DNA from: Actinocatenispora rupis
Lineage (GTDB): Bacteria; Actinomycetota; Actinomycetes; Mycobacteriales; Micromonosporaceae
Direction: 5' to 3'
DNA length: 64,000 bases
NCBI RefSeq assembly: GCF_016861975.1
Contig: NZ_BOMB01000025.1
Coordinates: 1 to 64,000 of the forward strand
Shown here: piece after piece, positions 1-8,914 of the stretch
Layout: every line of letters begins with the position of its first letter
Position numbering within the stretch: the stretch's first letter is position 1
Made by a program: the position numbers and the translations under genes
Notes under the pieces: generated by a model
What the model was told of the DNA's origin: nothing
The model's input: only the letters and a program-made list of their open reading frames with translations
Databases searched by the model: none

Positions 1-1
1 T

Positions 2-2209
2 GGTCAGGCGCACGTCAAGGGCGTGTCCGGCACCTGGCAGGACCTGACGGAGAACGTCAACCAGCTGGCGTCCACGCTGACCACGCAGCTGCGCGCGATC
101 GCCGAGGTGTCCACGGCCGTGACCCGCGGCGACCTGACCCGTACGGTGGCGGTCGAGGCGATGGGCGAGGTCGCGGAGCTGAAGGACAACATCAACCAGA
201 TGATCGTCACGCTCCGCGACACCACGAAGAAGAACGCGGAACAGGACTGGATGAACTCCAACCTCGCCCGGGTGTCCGCGCTGCTCCAGGGCCAGCGGGA
301 CATCGGCGAGGTCTGCCGCATGATCATGAACGAGGTGACCCCGCTGGTCAACGCGCAGGTCGGCGCGTTCTTCATGCACGACCTGGCGGCCGACGGCACC
401 GCCCGGCTGCGCCTCACCTCGTCGTACGGTTACGTCTCGCCCGGTACCGAGGTGGTGTTCGCGCCCGGCGAGGGGCTGGTCGGTCAGGCGGTCCTGTCCC
501 GCCGCACCATCCGCATCACCGGTACGCCGGAGGGCTACCTGACGGTCCGCTCGGGCCTCGGTACGGCGCCGCCGTCGGACGTGGTGGTGCTGCCGGTGAT
601 CTTCGAGGGCGAGCCGCTGGGCGTCATCGAGTTCGCGTCCTTCGGCACGTTCTCCGACCTGCACCTGACGTTCCTGGACCGGCTGGTCACGACGATCGCC
701 ATCGCGCTCAACACGATCCTCGCCAACCGGCGTACGGAGGAGCTGCTGGCGCAGTCGCAGCGGCTGGCCCGGGAGATGCAGGACCAGTCGGCCGAGCTGC
801 AGCGTACGAACGCGGAGCTGGAGGAGAAGGCGACCGCGCTCGCCGAGCAGAAGCAGAACATCGAGGTCAAGAACCGCGAGATCGAGATGGCGCGGCTGGG
901 CCTGGAGGAGAAGGCACAACAGCTCGCGCGGGCCTCGCAGTACAAGTCGGAGTTCCTGGCGAACATGAGCCACGAGCTGCGTACGCCGCTGAACAGCCTG
1001 CTGCTGCTGGCCCGGATGCTCGCCGACAACCCGGAGCGGAACCTGTCGGAGAAGCAGATCGAGTTCGCCCGCACGATCCACTCGTCCGGCTCCGAACTGC
1101 TGGTGCTGATCAACGACATCCTCGACCTGTCGAAGGTGGAGGCGGGCCGGATGGACGTGCAGCCCGCCGAGGTCCCCGTCGCCGAGGTCACCGGGTACGT
1201 ACGGCAGGCGTTCCGCCCGCAGGTACAGGAGAAGGGGCTGGACCTGGAGGTCGTGGTCGACCCGGCGATCCCGGAACGGCTGATCACCGACGCCCAGCGG
1301 TTGCAGCAGATCCTGCGTAACCTGCTGTCGAACGCGGTGAAGTTCACCGAGCCCGGCGGCCGGGTGTCGCTGACGGTGGCGCCGACGCCGGCCGACACGA
1401 TGTTCGGCGTACCGTCGCTGGACGACGCGGACGAGACGGTGTCGTTCGCGGTGTCGGACACCGGCATCGGCATCCCCGAGGACAAGCTGCAGCTGATCTT
1501 CGACGCGTTCCAGCAGGCGGACGGCACCACGAGCCGGAAGTACGGCGGGACGGGGTTGGGGTTGTCGATCAGCCGGGAGGCGGCGAAGCTGCTCGGCGGC
1601 ATGATCACGGTACGCAGCGAGCCCGGTGAGGGCAGCACCTTCACCCTCACCATCCCCGCCGTACTGCCGGCGGAGACGGCGGCCGCGCTGTCGGCCCGGC
1701 CGTCCGAGCCGTGGAAGCCGGTGTCGGTGCAGGAGGCGGCGAAGGCGCTGGTCCCGATCATGGCGCCGGCGCCGGAGCTGCCCACCGGCGAGCGCAAGGA
1801 GCGCGACTCGGCGCCCGACCTGACCGGCATCCGCGTGCTGATCGTCGACGACGACATCCGCAACGTGTACGCGCTGTCCAGCGCGCTGGAGATGCACGGC
1901 ATGACGGTCGTCTATGCCGACAACGGCTCCGACGGGGTACGGAAGCTGACCGAGGAGGCACCGGTCGATATCGTTCTCATGGACGCGATGATGCCGGAGA
2001 TGGACGGATACGAGACCACCCGCACGATCCGCGAGTCGCCGGAGTTCGCCGACCTGCCGATCGTGTTCCTGACCGCCAAGGCCATGCCTGGCGACCGGGA
2101 CAAGAGTCTCGCCGCCGGAGCCTCCGACTACATCGCGAAGCCGGTGGACCTGGACGAGTTGCTCGACCTGATGGCGTCGTGGCTGCCGAACGCCAAGACG
2201 GATGAGTAA
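2..2209 (+). CDS. Hybrid sensor histidine kinase (HAMP-GAF-HisKA-HATPase-REC), 5' partial
   Basis: The reading frame is open to the left edge, so the N-terminus lies outside the window; what remains starts inside a HAMP repeat. Order seen: HAMP-type repeats to about base 230, a GAF domain (about 270-730), a long coiled coil (about 740-940), a HisKA domain with the H-box MSHELRTPLN (His codon 971-973), an HATPase domain with NAVKFTEPGG and a GTGLGLSIS G-box, then a C-terminal receiver whose phosphoacceptor Asp is codon 1982-1984 in VLMDAMMPEMDG. Multi-HAMP hybrid kinases of this architecture are common in actinomycetes and are probably cytoplasmic or osmosensing-like; the input is not visible. 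The gene ends 49 bases before a response regulator, its likely partner. Function as a hybrid kinase is firm; the signal is unknown. Confidence 0.93.
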   Translation, partial: GQAHVKGVSGTWQDLTENVNQLASTLTTQLRAIAEVSTAVTRGDLTRTVAVEAMGEVAELKDNINQMIVTLRDTTKKNAEQDWMNSNLARVSALLQGQRDIGEVCRMIMNEVTPLVNAQVGAFFMHDLAADGTARLRLTSSYGYVSPGTEVVFAPGEGLVGQAVLSRRTIRITGTPEGYLTVRSGLGTAPPSDVVVLPVIFEGEPLGVIEFASFGTFSDLHLTFLDRLVTTIAIALNTILANRRTEELLAQSQRLAREMQDQSAELQRTNAELEEKATALAEQKQNIEVKNREIEMARLGLEEKAQQLARASQYKSEFLANMSHELRTPLNSLLLLARMLADNPERNLSEKQIEFARTIHSSGSELLVLINDILDLSKVEAGRMDVQPAEVPVAEVTGYVRQAFRPQVQEKGLDLEVVVDPAIPERLITDAQRLQQILRNLLSNAVKFTEPGGRVSLTVAPTPADTMFGVPSLDDADETVSFAVSDTGIGIPEDKLQLIFDAFQQADGTTSRKYGGTGLGLSISREAAKLLGGMITVRSEPGEGSTFTLTIPAVLPAETAAALSARPSEPWKPVSVQEAAKALVPIMAPAPELPTGERKERDSAPDLTGIRVLIVDDDIRNVYALSSALEMHGMTVVYADNGSDGVRKLTEEAPVDIVLMDAMMPEMDGYETTRTIRESPEFADLPIVFLTAKAMPGDRDKSLAAGASDYIAKPVDLDELLDLMASWLPNAKTDE

Positions 2210-2258
2210 CACTCCGGTTACCGGGACCGACGGTGGGAATGAAGGGAAGGACACATAG

Positions 2259-2825
2259 ATGACAGCTCCGCGTCGGGCCCGGGTACTGATGGTCGACGAC
2301 CGCCGGGAGAACCTGGTCGCGCTGGAGGCCATCCTGCAGGGGATGCCGGTCGACCCGATCGCCGTGGGCAGCGGTGAGGAGGCGCTGAAGCGACTGCTCA
2401 GCGAGGACTTCGCGGTCATCCTGCTGGACGCGCAGATGCCCGGGATGGACGGCTTCGAGACGGCCGGGCACATCAAGCAGCGCGAACGTACCCGGCACGT
2501 GCCGATCATCTTCCTCACCGCGGTCGACCGCGACGCGCACCTCGCCTTCCGGGGGTACGCCGCGGGCGCGGTCGACTACATCACCAAGCCCTTCGACCCC
2601 TGGGTACTCCGGGCGAAGGTCAGCGTGTTCGTGGAGCTGTGGCTGAAGAACCAGCAGCTCGCCGAGCAGACGCAGGCCGCGAAGGCGCGCGAGGCCGAGC
2701 TGTCCGCGATCGTCTCGGTCGTCGACCGTGCCGCCGAGACCCTGCGTACCGCCGGGTCGAACGGGCCGGCGACGGAGCAGGCGCTCGCCATCCTCGGCGA
2801 GGCCGACGAGGTACTGGACCGCTGA
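2259..2825 (+). CDS. Response regulator with C-terminal coiled coil
   Basis: A 188-residue protein with an N-terminal receiver domain: acidic pair D13-D14, phosphoacceptor D57 in LLDAQMPGMDG, the conserved Thr in FLTAV and the Lys in TKPF. After residue 130 comes a charged helical stretch of about 55 residues (NQQLAEQTQAAKAREAEL...) and no DNA-binding domain. It is therefore likely to work by protein contacts rather than as a transcription factor. It follows the hybrid kinase by 49 bases, with a purine-rich ribosome site (gaagggaagg) before the ATG, and is probably co-transcribed and phosphorylated by that kinase. Confidence 0.9.
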   Translation: MTAPRRARVLMVDDRRENLVALEAILQGMPVDPIAVGSGEEALKRLLSEDFAVILLDAQMPGMDGFETAGHIKQRERTRHVPIIFLTAVDRDAHLAFRGYAAGAVDYITKPFDPWVLRAKVSVFVELWLKNQQLAEQTQAAKAREAELSAIVSVVDRAAETLRTAGSNGPATEQALAILGEADEVLDR

Positions 2826-2983
2826 CGGGGCACCGGTTCCGCCGGGTGGGCGGGACCGGGCACGTACCGCCGGGACCGGGGTCGCCTAGGGGTGACCCGG
2901 GCCGGGAATCGGGGTGGCTCCCGGATCCGGCGGCGGCACCCCTCGCCATACCGTTGGTCCGACAACGGATCAAGGGGGCGTCG

Positions 2984-3727
2984 GTGCGGATACGGGTGGC
3001 GGTCGTGGCGGGCGGGCTGGCTCTGGCGGGGATGGCGCTGGCCGGTTGCGACGCGAACATCGGCCTCGACGGGGCGACGAAGCACAGCAGCCGCGGTTTC
3101 ACCGCGCCCGGCGACACGCTGACCCTGCTGGTCGACAACGACGTGAAAGTCGTGCCGGGGCCGGCCGGCCGGATCACCGTGAACCGGTGGCTCACCGGCA
3201 AGGCCACGCAGCGCCCGGTCTGGTCGCTGCACGACAAGACCCTGACGCTCAGCGCGCCGTGCACCGGGGTGAACCTCAACTGCGGCTCCCGGTACCAGGT
3301 GGCGGTGCCGGCGGGGACGCGGCTGCGGGTGTCCACGGAGTACGGGGAGGTGTCGGCGCGGGGGCTGACGGCCGGCGTCGAGGTGGACGCGCACCACGGG
3401 GACGTGGACCTGTCGGGCGTGTCCGGCCCGGTGCGCGTGTCGTCGGCGTACGGGGAGGTCCGGGGCGAACGGCTCGGTTCGACGGACGTCCTGGCCCGCA
3501 GCGACAACGGCGACATCCGCCTGGCGTTCCGTACGGTGCCGAAGCGAGTGACGCTGAACTCGACGTTCGGTGACCTGTCGCTGACCGTACCGAGGAGCGA
3601 GTACCGCGTCACGACGCACACGAAGTACGGGGACGTGCGGTCGTCGGTCGCGGACACCGCGACGAGCGGCCGGCAACTGTCCGCGTCGACCGACAACGGT
3701 GACGTGACCGTGCACACCGCCGGGTGA
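2984..3727 (+). CDS. DUF4097-type beta-strand lipoprotein
   Basis: The GTG at 2984 follows a good ribosome site (aaggggg) and opens with a lipoprotein signal peptide whose lipobox LAGC puts the acylated Cys at residue 22. The 247-residue product is predicted to be membrane anchored outside the cell. The body is a regular series of short repeats built around 'YGEV/NGDI/FGDL' turns (for example YGEVSARG, HGDVDLSG, YGEVRGER, NGDIRLAF, YGDVRSSV, NGDVTVHT), typical of the DUF4097/DUF4098 right-handed beta-solenoid family, whose biochemical role is not established. An open frame continues upstream to 2639, but that part overlaps the response regulator and lacks coding character. Confidence 0.8.
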   Translation: MRIRVAVVAGGLALAGMALAGCDANIGLDGATKHSSRGFTAPGDTLTLLVDNDVKVVPGPAGRITVNRWLTGKATQRPVWSLHDKTLTLSAPCTGVNLNCGSRYQVAVPAGTRLRVSTEYGEVSARGLTAGVEVDAHHGDVDLSGVSGPVRVSSAYGEVRGERLGSTDVLARSDNGDIRLAFRTVPKRVTLNSTFGDLSLTVPRSEYRVTTHTKYGDVRSSVADTATSGRQLSASTDNGDVTVHTAG

Positions 3728-3795
3728 CCGTGGGCAGCGTCATGTCGCCGCGGGCGTCGCAGTGATTCGTTTCCCGGACCGCTAGTGTTCACCCG

Positions 3796-4524
3796 ATGAG
3801 CGCCGGACGCGTCTACTCCGCCGTACCGCGGGTGCAGCAGCCCGAAGAGCAGTCGGATCCCGGCACGTACGGGCAGTCCACGCGGGTCGGTGCCCGTCGC
3901 GTACTGGGCGGGCTCGGCCTGGGCGTCGTCCTGCTGGTGCTGGGGCTCGCGATCAAGTCGGGGCCGCTGACCGCCGTCGGCACCGGCGCGGACAGCGCGG
4001 TCGCCGGCCTCCGCAACGGACTGTTCACCCTGGGCGCCAAGGCGGTGACGCTGATCGCGACTCCGGAGATGTGGGCGGTCCTCGGCCTCGTGATCCCCGT
4101 CGTACTGGTGGTCCTGCGCCGGCGCGGCCAGGCCCTGCGCGTCTTCGGCGTCCTCATCGGCACCACCGCCGTGACGTACGTGGCGAAGATGGTCGTCCAG
4201 GAACACCGGCCGCCGAAGCACCTGTGGCTGGAGACGCCGAGCAGCGAGTCGTTCCCCAGCGGGCACACCGCCGCGGCGTGCGCCGTCGCCGTCATGCTGA
4301 TCATCCTCGCCGGGCCGGCCCGCAAACGGGCCATGACGATCGTCGGCGGCATCTTCGTCGCGCTCGTCGCCTCGTCCCGGGTGTACCTGGGGGTGCACTA
4401 CCCGATGGACACCCTGGGTGGCGCGCTGTCCTGCGTCTGCGCCACCGTGTTCCTGTCCGGCCTGGCCCACCTGCCGCCGCTGCGCCGTTGGCTGCTCGTC
4501 CTCGACAACCACTCCCGCCGCTGA
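3796..4524 (+). CDS. PAP2-family membrane phosphatase
   Basis: A 242-residue membrane protein with all three parts of the acid-phosphatase/PAP2 signature: K-x6-RP (KMVVQEHRP), PSGH (FPSGHTAAA) and SR-x5-H-x3-D (SRVYLGVHYPMD). Around five hydrophobic segments surround them. Members dephosphorylate lipid phosphates such as undecaprenyl pyrophosphate or phosphatidic acid on the outer face of the membrane; the substrate here cannot be told. It stands alone, ending 20 bases before the convergent kinase gene. Confidence 0.9.
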   Translation: MSAGRVYSAVPRVQQPEEQSDPGTYGQSTRVGARRVLGGLGLGVVLLVLGLAIKSGPLTAVGTGADSAVAGLRNGLFTLGAKAVTLIATPEMWAVLGLVIPVVLVVLRRRGQALRVFGVLIGTTAVTYVAKMVVQEHRPPKHLWLETPSSESFPSGHTAAACAVAVMLIILAGPARKRAMTIVGGIFVALVASSRVYLGVHYPMDTLGGALSCVCATVFLSGLAHLPPLRRWLLVLDNHSRR

Positions 4525-4544
4525 CCCCTGCGGCGGTGTCGGGG

Positions 4545-6323
4545 CTAGGCGGGGCAGGCGGTGCCGTCGAGGGTGAAGGCGCCCGGTCCGCCCGCCCCGG
4601 TACGTCCCGAGACGGTCAGCCCCACCTCGGCGTCCCCCCGCGCGTTCCAGCTCGCGTTCTGGACCGTGACGGTACGCCCGCGCGTCGTGTACCGGCCGTT
4701 CCACAGTGATGCGATCTTCTGGCCCGGTGGCAGCCGGAAACCGAGCGTCCACCCGGTACGGCTCGGCGTGAAGCGGATCGTCGCGCTGTAGCCCGTGTCC
4801 CACGTGGACCCGATCGTCACGCGCACCCGGCAGCCCTCCGCCACCGGAGTACGGCTCGGCGACGGTGCGGCCGACCGGGTCGCCGAGCGGGACGGCCGGC
4901 TCGGGCGCTCCGTCCCGCGCGACGGTACGAGCCGGTCGGTGACCGGTGTCGCCGTCGTCGGCGCCGGATCCGGCTCCGACCGCAGCAGTACGGCCGCGCC
5001 ACTGCCACCCGCCGCGGCCAGCACCGTCACCGCCCCGAGTACGGCGAGGGTCCGGCGGCGGCCGCGGCGCGCCGGCCGGTGACTCGCCGGTACGACCGGC
5101 AGCTCCCGCGTGACCTCCACGTGGCCGCCCGGAACCGTCGCGTCGGCCGGTACCCGCTGCGCCGCCGCACCCGCGGGCACGGCGCCGTCCGTACCGGGTG
5201 CTGTGTGGTCGACGGACCGAGCGGGTGGCGCCGAACCGTCGACCACGGGCCGGGACGGCGCAGCAGTGTCCTCGACCGCCGGGGGAACCGCTCGGGCGGC
5301 GTCCTCCGGCCGCGCCGTCGTGGCCCCGGCAGGCTGCGGAACCGATCCCTCGACACGGGTCGGCGGCGGCAGCTCCGAAAGCACCGCCGGCTCCGGCGAC
5401 GGCCTGTCGTCCGGCGCCGGTCGTCCGCCCGGCGCCGCCACCTCCGGAGACGGCGGCACGTCCGATGACGCGGTGTCGGAGGGGGACGCGGTGCCGGAGG
5501 GCGACGCGGTGGCGAGGGCGGCGAGGGCGGTGGCGAGTTCGGCGGCGGCGGGCCGGTCCTTGGCGCGTTTGGCGAGGCAGCGCCGGCGCAGCCGGTCCAC
5601 CTCTGGCGGCAGTCCGGGGATGGCCGGGAGCGGCGCGGGCGGCCCGTACCAGTGGGAGAGCGCCACGTCGCCGGTCGTCTCGCCGCCGAACGGGCTGTCG
5701 CCGGTGAGCAGGACGTGCAGCAGGACGCCGAGCGAGTACACGTCGGCGGCGGGTTCGACGGGCAGGCCGGCGAGCCGCTCGGGCGACAGGTACGCGGGGG
5801 TGCCGACGATGGTGTTCTCGCCGGGCTCCGAGTCGGGAGTACCGGCGGCGACGGAGATGCCGAAGTCGACGACCTTGGCGCCGGTATCGGTCAGCAGCAC
5901 GTTGCGTGCGGTGACGTCGCGGTGGACGATGCCGCGTTCGTGCGCGGCGGCGAGCGCGTCGGCGACCTCGCCGGCGAGGCGTACGGCGGTGGGCCAGGGG
6001 AGCGGGCCGGTGCGCAGGCGTTCGGCCAGGGATTCGCCGTCGACCAGCTCCATCACGACGAACGGCAGGACCGTGCCGTCGGGTGTGGTCGTCTCCGCGT
6101 AGTCGAACACGTTGACCACGTGCGGGTGTACGAGCCGGGCGACGGCGCGGGCCTCGGTACGGATCCGGTCGGTGTGCCCGGTGCCGCTCAGCACCTTGAT
6201 CGCGACCGGCCGCTCCAGCACCCGGTCGTACGCCAGCCACACCACGGACATCCCGCCGGCGCCGAGCCGGCGTCGCAGCCGGTACCGGCCGGCGAGGACC
6301 GCGTCGGTACGTACTCCGTTCAC
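4545..6323 (-). CDS. Membrane Ser/Thr protein kinase with extracellular CBM2-like domain
   Basis: Starts at GTG 6323 (VNGVRTDAVLAGRYRLRRRL), giving 592 residues; the open frame further upstream overlaps the phosphatase gene. Kinase domain about 14-275: glycine loop GAGGMSVVW, Lys43 in VAIKVL, catalytic loop HRDVTARN (134-141) and DFG at 153-155. Then a long Pro/Thr/Ala-rich cytoplasmic linker, one membrane helix (TLAVLGAVTVLAAAGGSG), a Ser/Arg/Thr-rich stalk and, at about 495-592, a domain with CRVRVTIGSTWDTGYSA, WNGRY and a final TACPA that reads as a carbohydrate-binding module of family 2. The topology places the kinase inside and the binding module outside, so a polysaccharide ligand is plausible. 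The catalytic loop lacks the Lys usual in Ser/Thr kinases (HRDxKxxN). Confidence 0.88.
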   Translation of the reverse strand: MNGVRTDAVLAGRYRLRRRLGAGGMSVVWLAYDRVLERPVAIKVLSGTGHTDRIRTEARAVARLVHPHVVNVFDYAETTTPDGTVLPFVVMELVDGESLAERLRTGPLPWPTAVRLAGEVADALAAAHERGIVHRDVTARNVLLTDTGAKVVDFGISVAAGTPDSEPGENTIVGTPAYLSPERLAGLPVEPAADVYSLGVLLHVLLTGDSPFGGETTGDVALSHWYGPPAPLPAIPGLPPEVDRLRRRCLAKRAKDRPAAAELATALAALATASPSGTASPSDTASSDVPPSPEVAAPGGRPAPDDRPSPEPAVLSELPPPTRVEGSVPQPAGATTARPEDAARAVPPAVEDTAAPSRPVVDGSAPPARSVDHTAPGTDGAVPAGAAAQRVPADATVPGGHVEVTRELPVVPASHRPARRGRRRTLAVLGAVTVLAAAGGSGAAVLLRSEPDPAPTTATPVTDRLVPSRGTERPSRPSRSATRSAAPSPSRTPVAEGCRVRVTIGSTWDTGYSATIRFTPSRTGWTLGFRLPPGQKIASLWNGRYTTRGRTVTVQNASWNARGDAEVGLTVSGRTGAGGPGAFTLDGTACPA

Positions 6324-6382
6324 GTCGCCGAGTCTGCCGGAACATGCCCCGGTGTCCGACTCCTCATCCGGCGTGTGTCCGG

Positions 6383-8764
6383 TCACACGGTACGGGTGGC
6401 GACGATGACGCAGAGGTCGTCGTCGGGCGCCGACCCGAGCGAGTCGGTGACGTGGTCGACCAGCGCGGTCGGGTCGGCGAGGTCGATGTGTTCGGCGGCG
6501 TGCAGCAGGACGTCGAGCCCGCTCGCCAGCGTCCGGTCCCGCCGTACGACGAGGCCGTCGGTGTAGAGCAGCACCCGGTCGCCGGCGCCCAGGTCGACCG
6601 TCGTCTCCTCGTACGCGATGTCGGGCGCGGCGCCGACCGGCAGCCCGAGCGGCCCGGTGAGCACCGCGGGACGCCCGTCCGGCGCGTACCGCACGGGTGC
6701 GGCCTGGCCGGCCGCCGCCCACTGCAGCACGTGGCCGTCGGGCGAGTAGCGGGCGACGACGAGGGTGGCGAGCTGGCCGCCGGCGAGTTCGCCGACCATC
6801 CGGTTGAGCGCGGTGAGCAGCTCGCCGGGCGCCATCCCGAGCACCGCGTACGCCCGGACGGCGTTGCGCAGCCGGGCCGCCGCGACCGTCGCCGCCAGCC
6901 CGCTGCCGGTCACGTCGCCGACCACCAGGTACGTGCCGGTCCCGGTGGCGAACACGTCGTACCAGTCGCCGGCGACCCGGCCGGTGGACTCCGGCGAACG
7001 ACACAGCCCGGCCACCGCGACGCCCGGGGTGGTGGTCAGCTCGGGGTCGGTCGGCAGCAGCGCGTCCCGCATCGTCTCCGCGGCCCGCGACTCGGCCGCG
7101 AGCCGTTGTCGTTGCGCCGCAAGGGCTTCCTGCGCGCGCCGCAGCTGCGACTCGACCGCGCGTTCGGAGGTGACGTCCTGCACGGTGCCGCGGATCGCCC
7201 ACACCGCACCGTCCGCGTCGAACTCCGGCTCGCCGCTGACCCGCAGCCGCCGCCCGGGCGCGTCGGCCAGCCGGTGCTCCACCGTGAACGCCCGCCCGGC
7301 GAGCAGCGCGCCGCGGATCGCCTCCTGCACCGCGTACCAGTCGTCGTCGTGGACGTACGCCTCGCCGTCGGAGAGCGGCAGCGCGCCCTCCGCCTCGGTA
7401 CGCCCGAACAGCCGGTACAGTTCCGGCGACCAGCGCGCCTCGCCGGTCCGCAGGTTCCACCAGAACGAGCCGATCCGGCCGATCCGCTCCGCCTGGAGCA
7501 GTTGGTCGTACAGCAGGTCCGCGTCGGTACGGGTCCGCCACACGACCAGGACGCTCTCGCCCACCCGCGCCGCGTTCACCTGCGCCACCAGCGAATGCTC
7601 GGTACCGTCGGCCGCCGCGTCCACGGTCACGTCGCCCAGGTGGCACGGCGTCCCGTCGGCGAGCACCTTCGCGAACTCGCCGAGCAGCAGCCGGCTCCCG
7701 GTGTCCGGCAGTACGGCGAGCAGCGTGCGCTCGGTGGCGTCCGGCCCGGCCAGCCCGGTCAGTTCACCCGCCGCCGCCGTGTTCGTGTACTCGTACCGGA
7801 AGTCGACGACCCGGCCCTCGTCGTCCCGGACGGCGGTGAGCAGCGCGGCGGGATCCGGCACGCTGTCGAGTACGGTGCGGACCGGGTCGTCGGCCGCGCC
7901 CGCCAGGTCCGCCGCGGACAGCCGGCCGACCCGCCGCCCGATCGGCTCCGCCAGCGCCACCAGGTACCGGTGCGCGTCGTCGGTCAGCGTGGCCGGCTTC
8001 GCCCAGCCGATCGCGAGTACGCCGACCTGCTCGGCCTCCGGCCGCGACTCCGGCCCCCGGTACGCGGGCAGCGGCACCGCGAGCACCGACCGCAGCGCGG
8101 TGTCGCCGGTGTCGGCCAGCCACACCGTGTCGTGCCGCGCGAACGCGTCGCCGGCCGCGCGCGCCAGCGGCGCCGCGTCGACCGTGCCGTACCCGCCGAC
8201 CGGGGACAGCGCGTCCGCCGGGTCGCGCAGGAGTACGAGGACGGCGTCGGGGTGCGGCCAGCCCGTCGACGCCTCCGCGATCGTCTCGGCGATCTGCGGG
8301 TACTCCCGCGCCGTCGTGATGCGGGCGGCGAGCAGCTGGTGCTGCGCCTGGAGCGCCTCGGCGGCGGGCTCGCGGGCGGGCGGTGCCGGGTGCCGGCGCG
8401 CACCGCTGCGGGCCCGCGCCAGGTACTGCCCCAGCTCGTCGTCGAGGAACGCGCCGTGCTCCGGGTCGGGTGCCGGCGCGGTCGCCCCGACCAGCGCGGC
8501 GGCCACCTCGGCGAGCTTGATGTTCGTCCGCTGCGACAGCCGTACCAGCTGGTCGAAGGCGTCGTCCGGGGTGACGCCCAGCCGTTCCACGAGGACGCCC
8601 TTGGCCTGCTCGATGACCGCGCGGTTACGCATCGCCCGTCGCATACCGGACAGCTCGTCGCGCAGCCGGGCCACCACGCTGGCGAGTGCCTCGGTCGGCT
8701 CCGCCGGTACCTGCTCGTCCGGCGACGGTGCCGGCTCGGCTGCCTGCCCAGCCTGCTTCTTCAC
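6383..8764 (-). CDS. SpoIIE-type PP2C phosphatase with ANTAR, GAF and PAS domains
   Basis: A 793-residue cytoplasmic protein. Residues about 28-90 (MRRAMRNRAVIEQAKGVLVE ... AFDQLVRLSQRTN) match an ANTAR RNA-binding module; then a GAF-like region (about 130-260), two PAS-like regions (about 270-540; WWNLRTGEARWSPELYRLFG is typical of a PAS core) and a C-terminal PP2C/SpoIIE phosphatase (about 570-793) with the metal-binding acidic motifs GDWYDVF, VVGDVTGSG and the terminal DDLCVIV. All metal ligands look intact. Such proteins dephosphorylate anti-sigma-factor antagonists; here the substrate is unknown. It lies 59 bases upstream of the Ser/Thr kinase on the same strand, which suggests an opposed kinase/phosphatase pair. 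Confidence 0.88.
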   Translation of the reverse strand: MKKQAGQAAEPAPSPDEQVPAEPTEALASVVARLRDELSGMRRAMRNRAVIEQAKGVLVERLGVTPDDAFDQLVRLSQRTNIKLAEVAAALVGATAPAPDPEHGAFLDDELGQYLARARSGARRHPAPPAREPAAEALQAQHQLLAARITTAREYPQIAETIAEASTGWPHPDAVLVLLRDPADALSPVGGYGTVDAAPLARAAGDAFARHDTVWLADTGDTALRSVLAVPLPAYRGPESRPEAEQVGVLAIGWAKPATLTDDAHRYLVALAEPIGRRVGRLSAADLAGAADDPVRTVLDSVPDPAALLTAVRDDEGRVVDFRYEYTNTAAAGELTGLAGPDATERTLLAVLPDTGSRLLLGEFAKVLADGTPCHLGDVTVDAAADGTEHSLVAQVNAARVGESVLVVWRTRTDADLLYDQLLQAERIGRIGSFWWNLRTGEARWSPELYRLFGRTEAEGALPLSDGEAYVHDDDWYAVQEAIRGALLAGRAFTVEHRLADAPGRRLRVSGEPEFDADGAVWAIRGTVQDVTSERAVESQLRRAQEALAAQRQRLAAESRAAETMRDALLPTDPELTTTPGVAVAGLCRSPESTGRVAGDWYDVFATGTGTYLVVGDVTGSGLAATVAAARLRNAVRAYAVLGMAPGELLTALNRMVGELAGGQLATLVVARYSPDGHVLQWAAAGQAAPVRYAPDGRPAVLTGPLGLPVGAAPDIAYEETTVDLGAGDRVLLYTDGLVVRRDRTLASGLDVLLHAAEHIDLADPTALVDHVTDSLGSAPDDDLCVIVATRTV

Positions 8765-8914
8765 CTCGGCCGGCCCTCCTGCGTGCGTCGCTCGCGGTGG
8801 AGCGTACCCGCCGCAGGCGGCTGTCAGCGCCCCGGTCCGCGGCGCGCGACGAACCTCGACAGTGCGGAGAAGTCGCTATGGTGGGCCGCAATCGGCCCAG
8901 AAAGGGAGGACGTC

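Noticed and set aside
4545-6323. Kinase as a pseudokinase because of HRDVTARN
   Set aside because: The ATP-binding Lys, the HRD Asp, the loop Asn and DFG are all present, so activity is likely.
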